The notes under the pieces: generated by a model
What the model saw: the letters and a program-made list of their open reading frames with translations, nothing else
Told to the model about the DNA's origin: nothing
Database searches by the model: none
In this document: in pieces, positions 14,148 through 19,287 of the stretch
Position numbering within the stretch: position 1 is the first letter of the stretch
Layout of the letters: each line of letters opens with the position of its first letter
Source of the DNA: G039029935 sp039029935
GTDB lineage: Bacteria > Chloroflexota > Anaerolineae > Caldilineales > Caldilineaceae
Reading direction: 5' to 3'
DNA: 19,287 bases
Assembly: GCA_039029935.1 (NCBI GenBank)
Contig: JBCCFC010000080.1
Span: 1-19,287, forward strand
Made by a program: the position numbers and the translations under genes

Positions 14148-16142
14148 ATGCGAAAATATAATATCCTATTCTCACTATTGATTATCTTATCAATGGTTTT
14201 GGCTGCTTGTGGTGGCGCACCTGCTGCTGCACCAGCCGAAGAAGCTGCACCTGCTGCTGAAGAAGCGGCGGATGACAGTGCTGATGATGGCGAAGCTGCT
14301 GCGGATGATGGCGGCGACATGGCAATGGAAGCACCTGCGTTGGCCGAAATGGTCGCTGCTGGTGATTTGCCACCACTGGAAGAACGTCTGCCTGCTGAAC
14401 CATTTGTGGTTGGCCCTGGCGTTTTGCTCAGTGAAGAAGATTTGCCAGACTGGGAACCAGGCCAATATGGTGGTACAGTCCGCACAGCGCACTTCCGCCC
14501 AGACTGGAATCCTGACACATTTGTTATGATGAACGAGCCACTGCTCTCTTCACCAGGTTTGAGCGTGAGCGACATTCGTGGTAACGTCCTTAAGGATTTC
14601 GAGGTTAACGAAGATAACACTGAATTCACATTCCACATGCGTGAAGGACTGAAATGGTCAGATGGCGTACCTGTAACAACAGAAGATGTTCGCTTTGTTT
14701 ACGAAGACATCTACCTGAACGAGCAGTTGACGCCAACCTTCCCACGTCGTTTCCGCACGGGCTATTCAAACGAAGGCTCACCAATGACGTTGGAAGTGAT
14801 CGACGACTTCACATTCAAAGTCATGTTTGATGAACCATATGGTGGTTTCTTGCGCAACATTACCATTGAAGGATGGAATGGCTACACTGTATTGCTGCGT
14901 GCAAGCCATCACCTCAAGCAATGGCATCCAGACTACACGTCGATGGAAGAAATTCAACCACTGTTGGACGAAGCTGGCTTGACCGATGAATGGTGGACAT
15001 ACTTCTCGGACAACGACTGCCTCAACTGGCATGTTACTCGTCCTCGTTGTGTTGGATTCCCACAGTTGAATCCTTGGTTGGCGCAAGAGAGCGACGAACC
15101 AGGCTTGATTCTGATGGAACGCAATCCTTATTACTACAAGGTTGACACCGAAGGTAAGCAGCTACCATACGTAGACCGCATCGTTTCTACATTGGTGAAC
15201 GACGTTGAAGCCGTAAATCTGAAAGTGTTGGCGGGTGAGGTTGACTTCCTGCGTGAAAGCACTGGTTTGGTGAAGATTCCTCTCTACAAAGAGAATGAAG
15301 AAGCTGGCGGCTTTACCACTGTTCTGTTGGACATGCACGTAGACTCAAGCTCAATCTGGATCAACCAGACCTTTGAGGATGAAGACTGGCAAGCGGTTGC
15401 ACAGGATGTACGTTTCCGCCAAGCGGTAACATACGCTCTGGATCGTGACGAAATGATCGACTCGCTCTACTTTGGTTTTGCGGGCATCCCAATGTTGACG
15501 GTTGGTGAAGAGCAGTCAGCACGTGATCTGGATAGAGCCAATGCACTGTTGGACGAGCTGGGTCTGACCGAGCGCGACGACAGCGGTATGCGCATGTACC
15601 CAAGTGGCAACTCAATGAGCATCTTGCTTGAACATGGCGCACACGCACCAGACTTGGGACCAGCAGCGGAATTGGTTGGTGAGCAACTGCGTGAGGTTGG
15701 CTTGGATGTTCAGGTCAAGCAGATTGATTCATCACTCTGGGGTCAACGCAACGGTGCCAACGAATTGCAGATGTCTGTCTTCTGGGCGCATGATCAGGGT
15801 TGGGACAGCAACTGGACCAGTGAAACCACTGGACGCTCTGGCCCACTGTGGAATAAGTATGTTAGCTCTGGTGGCGAAGAAGGCGTTGAGCCACCTGCAT
15901 GGGTCACAGAATCCTTTGAGCTGGACAAAACGCGCTGGGGCGTTGTCTCAGGTTCAGACGAATACAACCAACTCAAGGAAGATGGCTATGCATGGCATCG
16001 AGACAACTTGCCAGAAATCACCATTGTTGAAGATGTAAAATATCCAATGATTGCGGCTGCAAACTTGGGTAATGTTGCCATCGGTGGTTATGCGATTGCG
16101 CAGAACTTTGCTGGTGAGCAGATTTTCTTCAAGTCTGAATAG
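14148..16142 (+). CDS. ABC importer substrate-binding lipoprotein (SBP_bac_5, oligopeptide/dipeptide type)
   Basis: The 664-aa product has a signal sequence ending in a lipobox (VLAA-Cys21), then a flexible Ala/Pro/Glu/Asp linker (about 24-60) that tethers it to the membrane. The binding domain follows with family 5 hallmarks: 'FTFHMREGLKWSDGVPVTTE', 'YEDIYLNEQLTP', 'GLILMERNPYYYKVDTEGKQ' and 'DVRFRQAVTYALDRDEMIDS'. Such proteins capture peptides, nickel, sugars or opines and hand them to the permease pair. The ligand is not predictable. At 664 aa it is longer than classical DppA/OppA (about 535-545), mostly because of the linker and inserts. The permease genes lie downstream beyond a terminator and a small unrelated gene. 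Confidence 0.92.
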   Translation: MRKYNILFSLLIILSMVLAACGGAPAAAPAEEAAPAAEEAADDSADDGEAAADDGGDMAMEAPALAEMVAAGDLPPLEERLPAEPFVVGPGVLLSEEDLPDWEPGQYGGTVRTAHFRPDWNPDTFVMMNEPLLSSPGLSVSDIRGNVLKDFEVNEDNTEFTFHMREGLKWSDGVPVTTEDVRFVYEDIYLNEQLTPTFPRRFRTGYSNEGSPMTLEVIDDFTFKVMFDEPYGGFLRNITIEGWNGYTVLLRASHHLKQWHPDYTSMEEIQPLLDEAGLTDEWWTYFSDNDCLNWHVTRPRCVGFPQLNPWLAQESDEPGLILMERNPYYYKVDTEGKQLPYVDRIVSTLVNDVEAVNLKVLAGEVDFLRESTGLVKIPLYKENEEAGGFTTVLLDMHVDSSSIWINQTFEDEDWQAVAQDVRFRQAVTYALDRDEMIDSLYFGFAGIPMLTVGEEQSARDLDRANALLDELGLTERDDSGMRMYPSGNSMSILLEHGAHAPDLGPAAELVGEQLREVGLDVQVKQIDSSLWGQRNGANELQMSVFWAHDQGWDSNWTSETTGRSGPLWNKYVSSGGEEGVEPPAWVTESFELDKTRWGVVSGSDEYNQLKEDGYAWHRDNLPEITIVEDVKYPMIAAANLGNVAIGGYAIAQNFAGEQIFFKSE

Positions 16143-16168
16143 TATTCTCGTGAGAGAGTGACAAGGTG

Positions 16169-16219
16169 AAGGGGTGACGGGGTGACGGGGTGAATATAGC
16201 TCGCACCGTCACCCCTTTT
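16169..16219 (+). terminator. Terminator built from GGGGTGAC repeats
   Basis: AAGGGGTGACGG (16169-16180) can pair with CCGTCACCCCTT (16206-16217) over 12 bp and is followed by TTTT. The left arm lies in a tandem run of GGGGTGAC units (16171-16192), so alternative registers are possible. It lies 27 bp after the solute-binding gene and could lower read-through into the permeases. Confidence 0.75.
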
Positions 16220-16235
16220 ACTATATTATAAACCG

Positions 16236-16544
16236 ATGCACAAATTTGATTTATTTGATTCAGTACAGTTAAATACAATAATTCTTGGCGAAAATTTATC
16301 GGAAGGCCGACCTATACTATCAGGTACATTGGGGGTTATTGTAGAAATTTTAGATGATGATGCATATTTGGTTGAATTTTTTGGAGATAATTGGTTGAAA
16401 TATAGTTTTGAAGAGAGTACACTCGTTCCTGCTAAACCGTTTGACTCAGACGCATTTCAAGAGACATTAGATGTATCGTTTGTGACATCCTCACAATTAG
16501 CATTGCTGCAATCAGCCTCAGAAACTATGGCTAGAAAAACATAA
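16236..16544 (+). CDS. Small DUF4926-like protein, AT-rich
   Basis: The 102-aa protein has an N-terminal segment of the DUF4926 type (PF16277): 'FDLFDSVQLNTIILGENLSE', then 'GTLGVIVEILDDDAYLVEFF', ending at about residue 67 in 'STLVPAK'. The remaining 35 residues are not recognised. DUF4926 proteins are small beta-barrel-like proteins often found next to genes of toxin or immunity type, but no partner is visible here. No ribosome site is clear before ATG 16236. The gene is clearly more AT-rich than the flanking transporter genes and splits the ABC operon, which suggests insertion. Function unknown. Confidence 0.65.
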   Translation: MHKFDLFDSVQLNTIILGENLSEGRPILSGTLGVIVEILDDDAYLVEFFGDNWLKYSFEESTLVPAKPFDSDAFQETLDVSFVTSSQLALLQSASETMARKT

Positions 16545-16912
16545 TTGTCTATATCCATAGAATAAGCTCCTACTTTGTTGAGGTGGTTCTGCAAAATTTT
16601 TACTGAAAAGATAACAATGACCTCCCCTCACATACTCATAAATTTATTCCTCTTTGGATTAAGCTCAAAACTTTTTGATATTTAAACTATTCAAACCTAT
16701 TTTTCATTAGAGTTGTTGCAAAATAACCAACATCACCGAATGCAATTCGGCATCTATTACAGGAAGTATACTGAAGTACACTGTAGCGTATTATATTGCA
16801 CTTCGTCACACTGAATGCAACCTGTTTCAACAGGTTTACTGTATTAGCATGGGATTTACAATCCTATGAGGTTTATATTGTAAAACACTCTATTCTATAA
16901 GGTGAAACACAC
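16545..16912. repeat. Non-coding gap holding a cluster of five compact hairpins
   Basis: No gene is supported. From 16736 to 16864 there are five inverted repeats in a row: CCGAAT-GCA-ATTCGG (16736-16750); TACAG (16758-16762) with CTGTA (16781-16785), enclosing GAAGTATACT and its near copy GAAGTACACT; TTGCA-c-TTC with GAA-TGCAA (16796-16820); AACCTGTT-TC-AACAGGTT (16819-16836); and GGATT-TAC-AATCC (16852-16864). The rest is AT-rich. The permease ribosome site AAGGTG lies at its end. Confidence 0.7.
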
Positions 16913-17911
16913 GTGCTTGCATTTATACTTCGTCGCGTTCTCATGCTTATCCCGATCTTATTTCTGATATCGGTGGTGTCCTATGCCCTGATTGAGCTAC
17001 CACCCGGTGATTGGGTAACCTATTATATTGAGAATCTGCGTACATCGGGCGTGACGCTCAATGATGAGGAAGCTGAACGCATTACCCAAATGTATGGGTT
17101 TGATCGACCCGCCTATGCGCGCTATCTGCGTTGGATGGAAGGCATTATTTTTCGTCAAGACTTTGGCTACTCGTTCCAGTGGAATCGTACAGTCAACGAG
17201 CTGCTCTCTGAACGGCTGCCATTGACCATCGCCATGTCCTTTGGCGCGTTAATTATCTCATGGGTAATTGCCATCCCCATTGGCATCTACTCGGCGACGC
17301 ACCAATATTCGATTCCAGACTATGTGTTTACCACGTTGGGCTTTATTGGGCTGGCAACACCTCAATTTACCTTGGCGATGATTTTGGCATGGATTCTCTT
17401 TAGGTATTTTGGATTCTCATCGCTTGGTCTTTATTCGGCGGATTTTGCGGGTGAACCGTGGAGTTTTGCCAAGTTTATCGACTTGCTCAAACATCTCATC
17501 TTGCCGCTATTGATGCTTGGTCTAGCGGGTACAGGGATCACCATTCGCGTGATGCGCAACAACTTGCTGGATGAACTCAAAAAGCAATATGTGGTGACAG
17601 CACGGGCGAAGGGTGTCAAGGAAGGGCGGCTCCTCTGGAGATATCCTGTGCGTATGGCAATCAACCCCATCATCAGCACAGTTGGCTGGGTCTTGCCCGG
17701 TATTTTTGGTGGCGATGTCCTAGTTTCATTGATTCTGGGTCTACCGACGATTGGACCACTTCTCTTTGGCGCAGTTCTTGGGCAGGATATGTTCTTGGCG
17801 GGAAGCATTGTCATGATTCTAAGTTTCTTGACGATTATTGGGACACTTTTATCGGACATTGCATTGGCTTGGGTTGATCCACGCATTCGGTTTGAAGGAG
17901 CGAGTAAGTAA
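16913..17911 (+). CDS. ABC importer permease (DppB/OppB family)
   Basis: The 332-aa inner-membrane protein is one half of the channel for the substrate bound by the lipoprotein encoded upstream. Residues 1-27 ('ILRRVLMLIPILFLISVVSY') are the typical first span of DppB-type permeases, followed by 'ELPPGDWVTYYIE' and the periplasmic loop with 'YGFDRPAYARYLRWM'. The EAA loop that contacts the ATPase is at about 228-248 (VTARAKGVKEGRLLWRY). A C-terminal 'DPRIRFE' ends it, as in the family. The start is GTG 16913, with AAGGTG 8 nt upstream. Its stop is directly followed by the next gene's ATG. Confidence 0.95.
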   Translation: MLAFILRRVLMLIPILFLISVVSYALIELPPGDWVTYYIENLRTSGVTLNDEEAERITQMYGFDRPAYARYLRWMEGIIFRQDFGYSFQWNRTVNELLSERLPLTIAMSFGALIISWVIAIPIGIYSATHQYSIPDYVFTTLGFIGLATPQFTLAMILAWILFRYFGFSSLGLYSADFAGEPWSFAKFIDLLKHLILPLLMLGLAGTGITIRVMRNNLLDELKKQYVVTARAKGVKEGRLLWRYPVRMAINPIISTVGWVLPGIFGGDVLVSLILGLPTIGPLLFGAVLGQDMFLAGSIVMILSFLTIIGTLLSDIALAWVDPRIRFEGASK

Positions 17912-19105
17912 ATGAGTGCAGCTACAGTACATGGGAAAGTAACTGAAAATCCAGAGATTGAGGCACAATACGATGCGGATGGAACCCTGATTATCGAGCA
18001 GGAGATAGAAGACGATTTCTATTATGCCAGCCAGTGGACATTGATCTGGTGGCGGTTCCGTCGTCACCGTTTGGCGTTGTTCTCGACCATCTTACTGATT
18101 ATTCTTTACATTGTTGCGATCTTCCCCAATTTTTTTAGTCCATTTAATGCCGCCCATCGTTTTGCTGACTTAGACTACCAAAAATCGCCACCAGTTCGTG
18201 TTCATTTCTTTGATGAAGAGGGTCTGACACGGCCTTATTATTATGGTTATGAACGCACACTCGATCCAGAAACATTTAAATATGAGTTTACACCCAATGA
18301 AGAGTTTAAATATGAGGTTGAATTCTTTGTTGAGGGTGACGAATACAAACTGCTCGGTATCTGGGACAACAATATTCACCTTTTTGGCTCCAGTGTAGAA
18401 AATGCCCACCCATTGATGATTTTTGGCGCAGATGATTTGGGGCGCGACCTCTTCTCACGTATTTTGATCGGCTCACGCATCTCGCTCTCCATCGGTTTGG
18501 TCGGTGTGATTCTCAGCTTCTTTATCGGCGTCATCCTTGGTGGACTCTCTGGCTACGTCGGTGGAATCATCGATGAAGTCATTCAGCGTATGATCGACTT
18601 CCTGCTCTCCATTCCTCAGATTCCGTTGTGGATGGCTTTGACGGCGGCCTTACCCCGTGACTGGCCTATCATCCAGACCTACTTTGCGATTACGGTCATT
18701 CTGGCCGTTGTGGGTTGGACAGGGCTGGCACGCGTTGTGCGTGGTAAATTGTTACAGTTGCGTGAAGAGGATTATGCAATGGCGGCCAAAGCGGCGGGAA
18801 CCAGCGAACGACGCATCATCTTCCGCCACCTGCTGCCGGGCTTTACCAGCCATCTCATCGTCCATATTACAGTCGCAATTCCGTCGATGATTTTGGGTGA
18901 AACTGCACTTAGTTTCTTGGGCTTGGGGATGCAACCACCAGCGGTGAGTTGGGGCGTACTGCTAGAAGATGCGCGTGACTTTGTGGCGATTGCCCATCAG
19001 CCTTGGCAACTGATTCCGGTCCTCTTTGTGATTGTCACGGTCTTACTATTCAACTTTGTCGGCGATGGTCTGCGCGATGCTGCCGACCCATATGCAAACG
19101 CATAA
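17912..19105 (+). CDS. ABC importer permease (DppC/OppC family)
   Basis: The 397-aa protein is the second channel subunit. A cytoplasmic N-terminal tail of about 40 acidic residues leads to an OppC_N-like first span (about 52-73). A long extracytoplasmic region (about 74-165) precedes 'FGADDLGRDLFSRILIGSRI' (171-190), a signature of this family, and five further spans. The EAA loop is at about 287-309 (DYAMAAKAAGTSERRIIFRH). ATG 17912 follows the preceding TAA with no gap; GGAG about 12 nt upstream may serve, or translation may be coupled. The long extracytoplasmic insertion makes it larger than classical DppC (about 300 aa). No ATPase gene follows within the window. Confidence 0.95.
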   Translation: MSAATVHGKVTENPEIEAQYDADGTLIIEQEIEDDFYYASQWTLIWWRFRRHRLALFSTILLIILYIVAIFPNFFSPFNAAHRFADLDYQKSPPVRVHFFDEEGLTRPYYYGYERTLDPETFKYEFTPNEEFKYEVEFFVEGDEYKLLGIWDNNIHLFGSSVENAHPLMIFGADDLGRDLFSRILIGSRISLSIGLVGVILSFFIGVILGGLSGYVGGIIDEVIQRMIDFLLSIPQIPLWMALTAALPRDWPIIQTYFAITVILAVVGWTGLARVVRGKLLQLREEDYAMAAKAAGTSERRIIFRHLLPGFTSHLIVHITVAIPSMILGETALSFLGLGMQPPAVSWGVLLEDARDFVAIAHQPWQLIPVLFVIVTVLLFNFVGDGLRDAADPYANA

Positions 19106-19141
19106 CGGTTACGCCAAACGGTAGAAAAAAATTTGTTGTAG

Positions 19142-19178
19142 GGGCGCACCCTTGCGGTCGCCCTTGCTTGAGTTTTTT
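19142..19178 (+). terminator. Hairpin with T-run after the second permease gene
   Basis: GGGCG (19142-19146) pairs with CGCCC (19159-19163), and inside it ACC (19148-19150) pairs with GGT (19156-19158) around the loop CTTGC. A six-T run lies ten bases later (19173-19178). The sequence also looks like a dispersed repeat seen in several bacterial genomes, so it may be a mobile repeat used as a terminator. Confidence 0.6.
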
Positions 19179-19287
19179 ATTGACCAGTCAATCAACAACC
19201 CGGGATCACCCTCATGGCACCTGGGATTCGGTGCTGCCCGGGGTTTCGGAGCGCCGCTTCAGCACAGTCTCGCGCCACGTGATGAAG
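19179..19287. other. GC-rich right edge with an operator-like palindrome; no gene assigned
   Basis: ATTGAC-CA-GTCAAT (19179-19192) is a short inverted repeat of the kind bound by TetR-like regulators. From about 19197 the sequence is GC-richer than the rest: AACCCGGG (19197-19204) can pair with CCCGGGGTT (19237-19245), one base bulged. On the minus strand a frame from the right edge ends at TGA 19212-19214 with about 24 codons, but two frames are open and neither is recognised. Confidence 0.4.

Noticed and set aside
14129..14638. Ser/Ala-rich minus-strand frame opposite the solute-binding protein start
   Set aside because: The low-complexity product is the antisense of the Ala/Glu linker codons.
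16545..16912. Missing third permease or small ATPase gene in the gap
   Set aside because: No frame of useful length is open and no ABC motif is present.

Overview
The window (about 19.3 kb, mid GC) reads as ordinary bacterial chromosome with accessory pieces. The best guess for the host is a Chloroflexota-type bacterium. This is an inference from the Ala/Glu/Asp-rich linker after the lipobox of the solute-binding protein, the ECF sigma / anti-sigma / beta-helix membrane protein trio, and mixed use of leadered and apparently leaderless genes. I see no rRNA, tRNA, CRISPR array or transposase.

Left part (1-2320, all minus strand): a partial DUF433-like protein leaves the left edge. To its right lie a two-lobed VOC/glyoxalase-like protein and a complete BrnT/BrnA toxin-antitoxin pair. 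The brnT promoter (TTGACT-N17-TACAAT) has a 22-bp near-perfect palindrome over its spacer, and its -10 box lies only 6 nt from the ATG, so the toxin mRNA looks leaderless.

Second block (2548-5403, plus): an ECF sigma factor, a membrane-anchored anti-sigma-like protein without a zinc motif, and a signal-peptide protein with bactofilin-like beta-helical repeats and several membrane spans. A possible structured RNA (3287-3359) sits between the first two. The block ends in a perfect 33-bp inverted repeat that works as an intrinsic terminator on either strand.

Third block (5611-9239, plus): a zinc-ribbon/P-loop kinase-like protein behind a near-consensus promoter that also predicts a leaderless mRNA, then a lipoprotein with a conserved C-terminal domain, then a large glycoside-hydrolase-like protein. 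Gaps of about 26 and 30 bp suggest one operon. It meets folE2 (minus) tail to tail across a block of degenerate 8-nt repeats arranged as an inverted repeat.

Fourth block (10693-14030): a SpoU-family RNA methyltransferase (plus) converges on a tandem GNAT acetyltransferase (minus); a class I acyl-CoA ligase (plus) follows.

Right part (14148-19105, plus): a dipeptide/oligopeptide-type ABC importer with substrate-binding lipoprotein and two permeases; no ATPase gene is in view. The importer is split by about 770 bp holding a terminator, a small AT-rich DUF4926-like gene and a cluster of five compact hairpins. The last ~90 bp are GC-richer and carry no gene I can name.
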